A stretch of DNA of 64,000 bases, taken from the NCBI GenBank assembly GCA_917880885.1, contig OU862920.1:43187019-43251018 (forward strand), written 5' to 3'. Below are positions 1 through 10,991 of this stretch, piece after piece (position 1 is the stretch's first letter; each line of letters starts with the position of its first letter). Source of the DNA: Limnephilus marmoratus (Eukaryota; Arthropoda; Insecta; Trichoptera; Limnephilidae). Both the position numbers and the translations under genes were made by a program. Under the pieces are notes generated by a model that worked only from the letters and a program-made list of their open reading frames with translations, was not told where the DNA came from and did no database searches.

Positions 1-160
1 AAGTTATTAACAATAATAAAAATAGGTTAACAAGTTAGATAGGTTAGGGGTTAGGCAATGGGCAATTTTGTTTTTCATCACTTTTAATGTCTTTTCAAAG
101 GGGTGTTGAAATGCAACTTAGTTGAGTTGTCATGGAACCGAAAATACTATTACTATTTCA
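1..160. repeat. Partial copy of foldback repeat F
   Basis: The stretch with GGTTAGGGGTTAGGCAAT, then ACTTTTAATG and GAGTTGTCATGGAACCG resembles the right half of a foldback element seen at 16676-16855. The left arm would lie outside the window. Confidence 0.45.
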
Positions 161-463
161 TTTTTTTTTAACGCATCAAATAAACAAACGAAAGAGTTTT
201 TACCACCATTTGTTGATCCTGAGGGAAACTCTGCAAAAAGGGTACATCACGCATACATCCATTTAACTATGTAATATCCTTACTCTTAGCATACATCCAT
301 ACATATCATCATTCTGATGTCTAGGCGAACTTGCAAAGTTTCAGGAATAATTAAGAAATAAATCACTAATTCTGGTAAAAAATTAAAAAATATAAAATCT
401 ACTTTAGAAGTCAGCGTCTACGAGTATTTAAAATGTTAAGTGTTGATTGAAATTTTATCATGA

Positions 464-605
464 TTTATTTTTGGGCATTATCACGTTTTTCGCTACCTCT
501 TCTTTTAACTGTAATGCTGTCCAAAACGTTAGCGAAAAAAGAAGGAGGTAGCCAAACACGGCATAATACCACAAACACGATAATTCTTTTGGCCGTGAAA
601 ATCTT
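464..605. repeat. Foldback repeat K, copy 1
   Basis: CTACCTCTTCTTTT pairs with AAAAGAAGGAGGTAGC about 40 bases on, and the tail TTTTGGCCGTGAAAATCTTA is shared with the copy at 38865-39012. The overlapping open frame is a by-product of the repeat. Confidence 0.5.
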
Positions 606-850
606 ATATCTTATTTTAATTAAAATTCTTCAAAAATGCACTTTAATTTTTCGCGGCCCAGGCGTACAAGCAACATCGATTAATATGTATGCATGTTATA
701 CTGGCATATTTGAGACCCATTATTCATACAGAATCTTTATACATTTTAAAGTCGCATAAAACATCGCAAGATCGTATTCCAATAAAACATCATTTTAATC
801 AATAAATGAAATAAATTGCGCAACAGATGTAGAAATGTAATAGTATTTAC

Positions 851-2374
851 CTGAATTGGATTTTTCTTTGTCGGGGTACAGAACCAACATAAACTCGGAG
901 CTTCCATGTTTCATTTTATCAAGGTCTAATGAATGAGGTACCTTCTCGGTATTGGAATTCTTCAAAATGTTGTTTTGCTCCAAGCTCGTATCAACATTTC
1001 TATTTTTTTTCGGTGTGAAGTTTGTTGGGATTTCCAAAGTAATTTTCTTAACATTTTCAGTGTCGTCATCAAACATCGGGGATATGTGTCGCTTCCTTCT
1101 AGGCACAGCTTGGGGGGTTTCGAAATCACGTTTATTGCTTTCGTTCAGTACATCATCATTTAGCAAATCCATATCATTAAAGGAGGAGGAACTCGCTTTG
1201 CCTGGTATAAATATTGATCGCGTCTCCTCACTTGGCTCGCTCATTCCATAGGGACTTTCCGCTTTTACGCGGAATCGATATTCGGATCCTTCAATCAAAT
1301 CGAACAGGGTGGCCGTTAACGTTCTACTCGTCCCGGCTTTTAACCAAAAGTTCCAACCGGTTCTGTAGTAATCTATAACGTAGTTGCTGACCTGACAACC
1401 TCCATCATCATTGGGTGAAACCCACGCCAAGGAAACTGATTTATCATCATTTTGAGTTACCGTGACCGATACGGGGGGATCTGGTCGAGCTGTGATCGTC
1501 ACCAAAAAGGAGGCAGAATCTTCTCCTACCGCATTTTTTGCGTTTATTTGATACTCCCCTCTGTCTTCTCGAAGGGCGTTTTCAATTCTCAATGTGGAAA
1601 ACTTGTCGGTATTGGATATGACAATTCTTTCAGTCGGCAGAAGAAGATTTCCATCGTGCCTCCACTCTACGAAGGGAGCCGGTTTACCAGCCACGGCCAC
1701 CTTTAGAAACATCGTCTCGTCGGTCTCGTACAGGAGCCCTTCCTCGTACTGGCGGGGAAGGCGGATCCTGGGGGCGGCCTTTAGCGTTAGGCGCGCTCTG
1801 CTCACGGCATGCCCCCCTCTGTTGGTGGCAGTGCACTTGATCTCTCCCTCGTCGCTCAGGGAGGTCTGGTGGAATATCAGCGTGCTACTGTTGCCTTCTG
1901 TCTGGATGGCCGTTCGCCGGCTACTGAATATCTCGTAACCGTCTTTGAACCATGAAATGGTCGGCGGAGGAGCTCCTTCGAAGAAAACTTTGAATTCTAC
2001 TTTGTCGTTCTCCACACAGCTGGCGTCTACCAGGGGCCGGATGAATTTTGCAACGGAGACGGGCGCTTTGTCGAGCGATACAGTGAGGATGTCGGAAATC
2101 TGTCCAGGCGCGGAGACGCCCACGGGGTTGCAGGCGGAGACGCGGAACTGGTAGTGGTAGCCAGGCTCCAGGCCTGTGAGCAGCAGCTCGGGGCGCGCCA
2201 CTAGCGGCGGGGCCGTGCGCACCCACGCCTCACTGCCCAAGCGGTTGCACTCCACGCGGTAGCCCGTCAGCGTGGCGCCCCCGTCTCTGAAGGGCGGCGC
2301 CCAGCGTAGGGTCACCCCCTCCTCCGGCCCGCCCGCCGGCACCAGCTCCGGTTTCCCAGGCGGGGTTGGACATT
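851..2374 (-). CDS. Large exon of an Ig/FN3-repeat muscle-type protein (FN3-Ig-Ig-FN3 plus linker), partial gene
   Basis: The exon encodes about 508 residues. In order: FN3 (about 5-102, with RWAPPFRDGG and GLEPGYHYQFRVSACN), I-set Ig (108-199, Cys120, Trp142 in SWFKDG, Cys181), I-set Ig (201-296, Trp238 in VEWRHDG, Tyr275 in GEYQINAKN, lacking the usual Cys pair), FN3 (297-391), then a polar low-complexity linker with a basic patch PRRKRHIS that could be a kinase site. The acceptor TTGATTTCAG precedes 2374 and the donor CAG|GTAAAT follows 851, so a start at the in-frame ATG at 2396 would be intronic. The exon is phase 1 at both ends, typical of shuffled Ig/FN3 modules. The family (titin, twitchin/projectin, obscurin, MyBP) builds sarcomeres. 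Which member this is cannot be decided here; downstream exons lie left of the window. Confidence 0.85.
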
Positions 2375-4784
2375 CTGAAATCAATATTAGGTACATGTTG
2401 TGAAACAGATCACTAATGATGTTTTCAATTAATTGATTTCTAGCATGACGTCTAAAAATACAAACAGGATTTCAAAAATGTGCGTAGGAACTTCAAAGTA
2501 TCTACAATACATAAACAAGCTTTCCAAGTTGTTTGCAAATTGTTTCATTAGATTTTCTACCAATCTTGTTTATATGATGAGTTTTGAAAAATAAATCTCA
2601 AAAGTGTTTTTCATGTCGTGCAAAAAACGAACATCTTCGTAAATTATTTTGTGTACAGAAGAAAACATGAATCTAATTAACCACCATGTTGCATAACGTG
2701 CAAAGAACCGAACCATCGACATTCTATTTACGCTCAACAGAACACAAGAGCCCCTCAATCTTTACTGGAATTAGCTTTGATGGAGCTTTGGAAGACGTAA
2801 TGACGATTTCCAAAGGTATTCAATTTGGATTTCCTGGACGATATCAAACAATGAATCAATGTACAAACATTGGTAAAAATTAATTATAAATTATTCATTC
2901 TATAACTTTAGAACACAATGAAGAACATTTTAGACTTAGACATAACGCCAAGTAGTGGGAAATAATGATGACATTTTATATTGGCAAGTGATAATGATTT
3001 TGAATCGCCGTCGGTCACAGATTTGTTCTTGATTGTGTATGAAAATACATTATATTACGATACTTCTGAAAGTATTATTACTGACAAGACCGTAGCTTGA
3101 ACGAGGTAACGGAAAACTTCTAAAAACAGACATGGTCGTAAATTACATCATCTGGTGAAAATACAGTTTTCCAATCTTTCGTGGTGCCACAAATTGGACG
3201 ATGATTTAAAAACGATTTTAATATTTATCTAAAAAGATAATTTAAATACACTATTAAATTTCAAAGTACAGAAAATATTATAATGCCTAACGTTTACATG
3301 TCGCACTGCCATGTTTACATTGATGAATGCTTTTCAGATAATTTTCAAAGTGTTTTTGAAAATTTTCGGAGCGGAAATAAAAAATAATAAGTAATCATAA
3401 CTTGTTTTCACTGAAAAAACTTTGCAGCATTTTGACAAAATTATGAAAAGTGCTCATCGTGTTATTAATGTGACAAATTGATACTACATGTTACGTCTCA
3501 GTAAATTTTCTGTACCAACAGTTGTCATTTTGGAAAATCTCAAAGTTTTACGATGTCCATGTTATCGTACATAAACATAGTCTGAAGAGAAATTTTAGAT
3601 TAGCTCCATGAAAGACCAATACTTTCTCACGACTATTCCCATGTTTACGTTCTCTATATATAGCATAATGACCCATTTAAGATCAGTTAAGAAGCTCTCG
3701 TGGGTCTTCCCATCCTCAATCCCAACATTTGTTCCAAAAAAGTCCAATGGCAGGAGCTTTCTCGTAGGTATTTGTTTTGGTGTCACTGAATTCGTCTGTT
3801 TGTTTTTCAGTGAATAGTTTTCTGGTTGGAAAGTAATGGAGAAGCAGTGATTTGTACAAATAAAAACAAACTGCTACGGCATCCATGTTATGTCTGACGT
3901 TCTCCAAGTTTGATGCTTTTTATACCTGGTCGCGCCGGAATGTTGGTGAACGATAAATTTATGAAAATGCAGAAAAAACATTTTTTCGTAATTGCCTTAC
4001 TATCAATGACAGTCCTGTCATTGTGATGATCAACATAATTGACGACAGAATAAAAATTACATTTAATGGCAACCGTTCGTACAAGAAAATAGGCAATAAG
4101 CAGGATAATTAAAAGTGCCAACTATTCTAATACCAACCCCAACACGGATCATCCACATTTATTTGGGAAATTTGATTTTGATTTCATATGCAACAGTTGT
4201 GTCGCTGTTTGCAAATATATTTAAGTAGTATCGTTTTCTACAAAACAATTAGTGAAACTGATGTGTCTATTGTTAAAGAATAAGAGTGGGTGGCACGGTA
4301 GATTGACAGCGTAGTTAATAATCAGCTTATACCGCTACTGGGGAAAATAATAATACTCTGAAAGATTCGAAAAGCTAATGATTGTGTTCGCCTTGACAAC
4401 TCAAACTCTTGGCTCGATAATACTGTTTGACGTGATAAGATTACGAAAAGAACAAGCGAGGCAGAATTGAGAGGCAAAGTGTCCAAGAACCGATGGTGTT
4501 CAGGTGCCCAAACACTTGTAGCTTTGTCCGTAGTTGACATTTAAATATTGAGGAATGGTAGTCAGTTTAATATTAATGACGAGTATAATGCCATCATGAA
4601 ATTAAAATAAAGGTATGTCCAATCGTAATCGCGGAGAGTGGCCGGCGGGCGAGACGCTAGACTCCCGCGACGCTGTCTCTATAAATAATCTAAGGCGTCC
4701 TCTGCCTCAGCCCGATATAGCGTAGCGCATTGGCGATTGCATTCCTGGCGATTGAAAGGGGATTTTAATAAGGAACGATCGTAC
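2375..4784 (-). other. Inferred 2.4 kb intron between the two Ig/FN3 exons
   Basis: The interval runs from donor GTACGA to acceptor TTGATTTCAG on the minus strand. It is AT-rich and every open frame is short and unlike known proteins. A TATAAATA word at 4680-4687 on the plus strand has no supporting gene downstream. I see no exon or clear transposon inside it, apart from GC-rich sequence at 4630-4680 continuous with the promoter block. Confidence 0.4.
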
Positions 4785-4854
4785 CTGCGGATTTCCAGTG
4801 CACATTTTTCCTCTGGCGACGGCTCGAGTTGGACCCTGAATGGTGGTTCCCCAT
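4785..4854 (-). CDS. Candidate first coding exon (myristoylation-type N terminus) of the Ig/FN3 gene
   Basis: An ATG with strong context (GCCGTCATGG) opens 23 codons beginning MGNHHSGSNSSRRQRKN and ends in GCAG|GTACGA, a usable donor. MG followed by a small residue at position 6 fits the N-myristoylation consensus, and the basic cluster that follows is typical of membrane-tethered N termini. The donor leaves phase 1, which matches the phase-1 acceptor at 2374, so splicing would give ...HWKSAE-CPTPPGKPEL in frame. The exon sits at the downstream edge of a CpG-rich block on the right strand. The link to the 851-2374 exon is inferred from phase, strand and order; no transcript evidence is available. 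Confidence 0.5.
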
Positions 4855-5060
4855 GACGGCGGCACACGCGCCGCGCGGCAGTCGGCCACTGCTGGGCGCT
4901 GGCCGGACCGCGGGCGCCAGCGCTAGGCGGCAGCGCCCGCCTCCACCGACCGGACACCGTCACCGCCACCGCCGTGACGCGTCGCGCACACGTGCACATC
5001 CATCCCGTCACTCTCGTCACACCTCGCACCCGTCAATCATTCCACCCAGAAGTCCTTTGT
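4855..5060 (-). promoter_or_regulatory. CpG-rich block, probable promoter and 5' UTR of the Ig/FN3 gene
   Basis: This stretch is strikingly GC- and CpG-rich in a roughly two-thirds AT window, with many CGC, GCG and CCGCC words. It ends exactly at the candidate start codon at 4854. The GC-rich character extends to about 4630, past the first exon. No convincing TATA box or initiator can be fixed upstream. Long open frames here on either strand are composition effects. Confidence 0.45.
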
Positions 5061-5289
5061 GAATCTGATAACTCAGAACAACGTGGCTCCTAAATATGGA
5101 TGGGTCATGTCCATTCTACTTAAAATGAAAGCACGGTAAAAGCTGTCAGCATTTACATGGTACATTTAACTCAAAGGATAACAGGGAATTTTCCGAGTAG
5201 AATGTCTTCCGTTCATCTTAAGCTTTCCTAAGCATCATCACATAAATATTACGAAGCAGAAAATCAAAAATATGATCAAACGTAAGTAA

Positions 5290-5440
5290 GATTAAAAAGA
5301 CCCTCGATGGTTTGGGCGAATGTAAGAAGAATATATTGCGCAAATGTAAATGGTAGAAGAAGTCGGGGACGCCCTAGGAAGAAATGGCACGATCAAGTGA
5401 ATCAGATAATTAAGTCGGACCATGTCAAGAGTCAGAGAAT
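5290..5440 (+). mobile_element. LINE C-terminal fragment (RTE-like tail)
   Basis: The plus strand encodes RSRGRPRKKWHDQVNQIIK, the basic tail found at the C terminus of RTE-like and related LINE polyproteins. It ends at a T-rich stretch where repeat D begins. It is 5'-truncated and dead. A second copy of the same protein end starts near 6060. Confidence 0.65.
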
Positions 5441-5449
5441 ATTTTTTTT

Positions 5450-5710
5450 TTTTATTTTTTTTTACATTAACTCCACACAGGAGGCCCTGAAGAAAATAAT
5501 TTCCCTCGGGACCTATGTCATCTGGGATGCTGTGTGGAGGGTCTTTTTGAGGTGAGGAAGGAATGAACATTGGTCTTGAAGAGACCCATGTTGTAGGAAG
5601 AAGGAAACACAGAGGGCGGCAAATCATTCCACAGCCGAGCTGTTGAATACAAGAACGAGTCGAAGAAACGACCCGTTCTCATGTGACAAATGTCAACCGT
5701 GTTCAAATGT
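5450..5710 (+). repeat. Interspersed repeat D2
   Basis: It begins after a T run with CCACACAGGAGGCCCTGA and GGGATGCTGTGTGGAGGGTC, then continues with GAAGAGACCCATGTTGTAG. The same combination recurs at 24430-24610. It shares its first 120 bases with repeat D1 and then diverges. Confidence 0.6.
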
Positions 5711-6039
5711 TAGGCACGCATTTGGCGTGTTTTCCGACTATGCACCGGTGCCCAAGGGATCAATGACGTTAGTTTCTCTGAGCATCTTCCATTGTAATAC
5801 CGGTAGAACAAGGATATCATTCCCACCCGACGCCTGCGCTCTAAAGATTGCAATCCATCTGTTAAGATGGGAGAAGCGAGGGTATTTTTTAGGTATTTTG
5901 GCGCTCCGGACTAGAGGTGGCTGCCAAATTCAACCGTGGGACGCACTTGTGATTTGCACAAGGTTAGCAGTTGTGTACTATTAAAGTATCTGCAGTACGC
6001 CCAGTTTTTGGATGTAATAGAAGAGAATGTTTGAGGCGA

Positions 6040-6262
6040 TGTATGAATATGAATGAAGCAAAGAGTGTGTGAGCTCGAGGAAGACATAGGACGATCAAGT
6101 GAATCAGATACTTGGGCCGGGCCACGTCAAGTCAGAATAAAAGAAGAGTGTGTACGAGACCATATATGAAAAAGAATGAGGCAAAGAGTTTGTGCCAAGA
6201 CCAAGTTGTTTGGCGGTCCGTCCTTTCCTGCCTACCGTTCTGCCTACCCCTGCGGGGAAACG
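6040..6262 (+). mobile_element. Second LINE C-terminal fragment
   Basis: This copy repeats GATCAAGTGAATCAGATA and CACGTCAAGTCAGA from the 5.3 kb fragment. It then runs through a decayed frame ending LAVRPFLPTVLPTPAGKRR before a stop. It looks like an independent insertion of the same or a close family. Confidence 0.55.
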
Positions 6263-6950
6263 GCGTGACGGTTAGTTAGTTGATCAAACAGATTTCAGTA
6301 GTGTCAAGCTAATACTGCCTGCTAACAATGTATGCCCGGACATTGGAGGTCTAGAGTCATTTTAAAAAAAAAAATAGCTTCTTTATAAATAAAAAAATTA
6401 GAGTCCTGACGTGTACGGTGAAGGAGGAAACCATCTGTTTCCTTAGAACGCCGTGGGAAAGTGGTGGGGAACCTCCAGTGTCAAGCTTGCATTAAAGGTA
6501 ATAATATAAATATTATTGACGCGTTCATGAAGCCGGAAATGCTTAACCCAACAGCATAAGTTTAAACCAGGCTAATGTGTGTTAGTCGATATAAGATAAA
6601 CAAATACTCACTTCTCTCATTTCAATCCTCGAGATAATAGTATACATATTTAGAGAAGATATCGAAATAACCTGTTTTCTGACCTTCGTTCCGTCATCCC
6701 AATACTATTTTTTGTTGCCTTTTATTCCATCATTGTAGCAGATTGAATAAAATCATTTCCTCCAAGAATAAAACATTATATATAGTGGCGAATAATGGTC
6801 TTTCTAGCTGATGTCAATTCAAAGTAATTAATAAATTAATTCAATCGACTAGTGTTTCCGATTTCAAAGCTATCCACAAAAGACGTACATAATTGCAACC
6901 ATTGTTTTAATGTCTTTGGATAACTTTTGTCTCTGATAAAAATGGAGGAA
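6263..6950. other. Noncoding AT-rich sequence
   Basis: No open frame with protein-like composition, RNA gene or repeat end was seen here. Confidence 0.3.
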
Positions 6951-6954
6951 CATC

Positions 6955-7560
6955 CCATCAAGTAGGTAATCCACGAGACTTTTCCGAGATAATCTCAAAT
7001 GGGGGCATACATTAATTACGTGAGCTCAAAATGGGGGCGAGGGGTCCAGTAAAATCGACTCCAGATATACTAATATCTACAGCCTGTATGTCGGACGAAT
7101 ATCTACAGCTCATATGTTGAACTAACTTCAGAGTGTTGACTTATATCTACAGAGCTAAGGTAGGACGAATATCTATGACGGTCCCAGTGTTGACTAATAT
7201 TTACAGAGCGTAGGTTGGACTAATCAGCTAAATGTGTCCAATAGTCCGATATTAGGGATTTTTACATACATACTTACATAAATTAAGTTTTTTAAACTGC
7301 ATACGCAATATTACGTTATTCCAATATGCTATACATAATTGCAAATCCAACTTCTACCAGTGCTGTAGATATTCATTAACACTTTGGTTCTCATAGATAT
7401 TAATCAACAGTTTGAGCTGTAGATATTCGTCAACACTTTGATTCTCATAGATATTAGTTCGATTTTTTCAGTTTTTGGAATTCCTGTAGATATTAGAAGA
7501 CGCCTCCGTAAAATCTCATTAACTGAGGGGGGGGGGGGGGTCAATAAAAATCTCTTGTCA
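6955..7560. mobile_element. Nonautonomous DNA-element remnant with mirrored subterminal motifs
   Basis: Between a left end rich in TACATTAATTACGTGAG and G runs, and a right 13-14 base G run at about 7527, lie five plus-strand copies of AATATCTACAG-like 11-mers (7070-7206) and five reverse copies (7364-7500). The right arm contains a tandem duplication of about 60 bp. The left end resembles the G-run family at 11.86 kb. There is no coding capacity. Confidence 0.5.
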
Positions 7561-7904
7561 ACTTTAAAAGAATGTATATTAATATAGAGATAATAAAAAA
7601 TAGTTATTTCACTTCTTTTGAAGGGTTCCATTTTGAAAGTTGTATTATTTTTATTCTTTATGAAAATAAATGTTGTCCTTTATGAAAGAAAAGATAAGCA
7701 GATTTTAACAGCAATAAAGCTTGCCGTCAAAATTGTACTTCATTGATGTTAAACATATCGATATTCGAAGTAATGCTTAGAAACTAATGCTCTCCATGAT
7801 AGTCGAGTTTTCGAACCATCCACGAATCAGTCTGAAGAAATGTGTTACAGCGAGCATGTAACAGACGTATCAGCGTCGCCACAAGACTATAAAAAAGTAC
7901 CGGG

Positions 7905-8245
7905 TTTTTAGTGCACGAACAGGATGGTGGTGATGGAAACAAATAATAAAACTGACCTCCCGTGCACCCAGTGCCTGATGCGTGAAGGACACTGGATGTG
8001 CTTAATCCTCTGCCTGATCCTGGCGCCTGGCGGTTGGCAAAGTAGGGCCGGCTCTTCTGGAGGAGTGTTGGCACCAGGACTGAAGACAGGCAGAGGTCGG
8101 CGGGGGAGGCAGCTGAGTGATAATAAACTTCCCAGTAGGAATAATAACACGAGTTGACTGTAGAGAAGAACTAACTTTATTTGGAAAATACGCGCCCTTT
8201 TATACCCTAATCTGGGCAAAAGGGTGATCACATGGTACATTTATG
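7905..8245 (-). mobile_element. Solo LTR-like sequence
   Basis: Read on the minus strand, TATAAAAGGGCGCG is followed about 20 bases on by AATAAAG and then TGGTGCCAACACTCC, an order of TATA box, poly(A) signal and a TGG-type primer-binding-like site typical of an LTR and its flank. No gag or pol lies next to it and the ends are not defined, so the call is tentative. Confidence 0.3.
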
Positions 8246-8547
8246 GGGTGGGGGGTTGGACCTCGCCCGTAAGTATAAATACGCCGACTTTCTTGTCGCA
8301 CTTCATTTTGCTTGTGTCGCTCAAGAAAGTGGTCGATTAAAATCATTATTTAATAATAATTCTACAGGTTATAACATAGTTTTTATAAAGTATTTCTTAA
8401 TTCTAACATGTATGTACGGGTATTCTTTACCCGTAGATTTTTAGTTTAATGAATTTAGGAATAATTTTGGAAATGTTTACCATTTGTTGGTAGGTATTTG
8501 AGTTTAATTTAAGTTTGCAAAGTGATGTGAAGAAGTTAGTATTTTCC

Positions 8548-8610
8548 CCAGGTTCCTCGTAAGACTGGCTACCGAAACTGGTTTGTCTCGTCGTCTTACG
8601 AGGTTCCTGG
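8548..8610. repeat. Hairpin H1 of a hairpin array
   Basis: CCTCGTAAGAC (8555-8565) pairs perfectly with GTCTTACGAGG (8593-8603). Beyond a TT/TT internal loop, CCAGG pairs with CCTGG. The 49-nt core is the same length as H2 and differs from it by paired changes. Confidence 0.75.
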
Positions 8611-8732
8611 ATTTTTAAAATGGAAAAAGACTGTTTTTTGATCGGAAATTTTCTAAGTACAAAATTTGTGCGCAAAGGCATATAGCGTGGGCAGTTTAAG
8701 AGTTACAAGGTTGATTTATGGCTCTATGGATG

Positions 8733-8781
8733 CCCCGTAGGACTCTGCACTGAAACGTCTTAGTTTCAGCGTCCTACGGGG
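8733..8781. repeat. Hairpin H2 of a hairpin array
   Basis: CCCCGTAGGAC pairs perfectly with GTCCTACGGGG, and an upper stem CTGAAAC pairs with GTTTCAG around a six-base loop. Compared with H1, two stem pairs have changed on both sides. Confidence 0.75.
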
Positions 8782-8891
8782 TGTTTAAACGAAGTTATAT
8801 TAAAATATGGTGAAAATAGGGACGCCCAAACTGGTTTTTTGGCTTTGTAGCCGGAGAAATAGCCCTGAAGGCGATAAAATAATAAGTTTAG

Positions 8892-8946
8892 GATGTCTCC
8901 TGGTGGCAACTTGGTATCCAAGTTTTATTTGTGTCACCAGGGCATC
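8892..8946. repeat. Hairpin H3 of a hairpin array
   Basis: GATG pairs with CATC, CCTGGTGGCA with TGTCACCAGG (one G-T wobble), and AACTTGG with CCAAGTT around a three-base loop. At 55 nt it matches H4 in length and layout. Confidence 0.75.
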
Positions 8947-9003
8947 TGTGTATTAAGAAAAAAGACATTTAAAATTGATAAAATGTGTTTTGAAAAAGAT
9001 CGT

Positions 9004-9060
9004 TGCTGGCGGCACGGTAAAGCCGACTGAGAGCCCAAAAAGGTCCTTGTGGGGGCCGCC
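9004..9060. repeat. GC-rich hairpin between H3 and H4
   Basis: TGGCGGC pairs with GCCGCCA across about 40 bases. The loop holds no further clear stem. Confidence 0.5.
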
Positions 9061-9070
9061 ATAAAGGGGA

Positions 9071-9202
9071 GGTAAAGCAGCCTGCTTGGTAGAGCAGCCG
9101 CTTCCTGCTGAGCCATAACGGCAGAACGGCAAGGGAGGGAAGGCAGTCCGCTCGGCGGAGTAGCTGCTTCCTTCGGAGCCGAAAAAACGGCCCTTCTCAG
9201 GG
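9071..9202. repeat. 66-bp tandem duplication, GC-rich
   Basis: Two 66-base units align (GCAGCCTGCTTGGTAGAGCA and GCAGTCCGCTCGGCGGAGTA in the same position). Each has a small stem at the same place: CTGCT/AGCAG in the first, CCGC/GCGG in the second. Confidence 0.6.
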
Positions 9203-9284
9203 ACATAACTAAAAAGGAGGCTAGTCAGCCTGGTTGCCTTTGGAGGCGTAAATAAGCATAATTAAAGAAAATATAGGAGGCTAG

Positions 9285-9339
9285 AATGTCTCCCGGTGCA
9301 AACTTGGCACACAAGCTTTATTGGTTGCACCGGGGCATT
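9285..9339. repeat. Hairpin H4 of a hairpin array
   Basis: AATG pairs with CATT and CCCGGTGCAA pairs perfectly with TTGCACCGGG. Four base pairs differ from H3 and pairing is kept in each. Confidence 0.75.
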
Positions 9340-9484
9340 GTACATAATTAGCAAATTATAATTTAACAATGAGGGAGAGCAACACGTCCGTTACAGAGCA
9401 TATCCCTTCTGACCCGTAGATGGTTCATACCGAGCATGCCCAAGAGAAAGTCGGTAGGATAGAGCCACGGGTAGGTAGTACTTA

Positions 9485-9535
9485 AACCATCATGTAGAAT
9501 CACCTCCCGAAGTTAGTGCACTTTACCCCCGGACA
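9485..9535 (-). repeat. End fragment of the palindromic MITE seen at 43.2 kb
   Basis: ACCATCATGTAGAATCACCT followed by CCCGAAGTTAGTGCAC matches the terminal sequence of the 43154-43358 element in reverse orientation. Confidence 0.55.
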
Positions 9536-9689
9536 CCCTGAAGCATGAAAATTAAAATTTCTCTGTCAAAAGACGGTCAAACTGAGAGTAACAAGTACAT
9601 TGCTTGCTACCCTGGTTGAGTATTTATGTTGGGCAGTGGAGTATTCAAATATGTTTTTTTGGTTTAAATAAAACGTTTCTGAATAAAGT

Positions 9690-9866
9690 TTTTTGAAGTA
9701 AAAATTTTTTACGCACGCTTGACTTGGGGAGTAAACGGTGAATGCGTGACAAGAGCGTTACGAAAAGTGTGATCGGGTGAGGCGAACGGAAGTTGAGAGG
9801 GAAATATAAGTTAGTGAAATTTTACTTCAGTCGTGTGTCGTGCGGTCTAAAGCACACTCGTTTTTT
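9690..9866 (+). repeat. Interspersed repeat B, copy 1 (internally deleted)
   Basis: It has the B start (ACGCACGCTTGACTTGGGGA), the GAATGCGTGAC block and the end CTAAAGCACACTCG plus T run, but lacks the middle present at 49.9 kb. Confidence 0.65.
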
Positions 9867-10990
9867 TTAGATTGATAACCTGAAAATTTTAATTTTATTT
9901 GTTTTCATATTTGGTTTATTATTTTGGATTAAATATCATTTATCAAAATTATTTCCTAATGCATTCAACTGGATAAGTAACCAAATTTTCGATAGGATAA
10001 CTTCACGTACATAGCTTTTGATAGAGACATTCTTGTTTTCTCTGAAATACATTATATTGCAGACTCGCAAAGACGAATGGGAATCTGTGAATTATCAGAG
10101 TTGATAATTCACAAGAGTTGATAATTTAGTAAAAAAGTGGTTTAAAAAATTGATAAAAGGAAAACATTTGAAACAAAATCTGAAAATTTAAAATCTGAAA
10201 CGAACTCCGGGTTTTTTTGTATATACCCTTCACACGAGTACTTCTGTTCGGCGCACACTGGGGCAAGAAATTACGCTTTTTAACAACAATAAAAAAATCA
10301 ATGTTACGTTGAAAATCGTTTTTCATTTGCTGCGAATTAGTCCTTTAGCTTCAATGGCGTTAGGCCCAACCCACTACCCCTCATTATGTGTTCCAAATTT
10401 CTAATTATTAATATTCCAAAAAATATCTAATTTATTTACGTTTATTTAGGAAGCATACAGTTGTGTATAAAGTAATTGTACAAAGTAGTGAATATAATTT
10501 AAACCAGTTAAGTTCCATTTATAATATTTAGTTGTTAATGGTTAATGATTATGTGATTATGAATCAAGTGGTAATTAAACAATTATAGTAGGTATATGGT
10601 GTAAGCACGTTGTAAAAAAATATCAAAAAGGTGATAATAATCATAATAAGGTGAAAATAATCAGAAATAATAGTTTCCAGTAGTTGTTTAAAATAATAGT
10701 ACAGTGTTAAGTAAAAATATAGCACATAGTGTTAATTAAAAAGAAAATAAAATAGTACGTAATACATTGGTGTATAACCTTTTCATGGAGACCATGAAAA
10801 ATAAATAAATAAGTCTCCCTCACTCGGGATCGGTCGCCCGTGGAGACGATACGCTCATTACTTAGTTAGTAACTTCCTTAGAGATTCGTTAGAAACATCT
10901 GTGATTATCTGAATTAAAGCGAAATGTTAAATCACTATTTTCGATTAACCTTTACTAAAAATCGGTTTACATTATGAATACAAAAATACA
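9867..10990. other. AT-rich noncoding sequence
   Basis: No gene, RNA or recognisable element end was seen. Short open frames have no protein-like composition. A stretch from about 10440 to 10790 is rich in AATAATAGT-like words. Confidence 0.3.
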
Positions 10991-10991
10991 T

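Noticed and set aside
4679..5062. Open frames of 116 and 77 codons on opposite strands
   Set aside because: Both are long only because the CpG-rich block lacks stops. The short MGNHHS frame has the better start context, donor and phase match.
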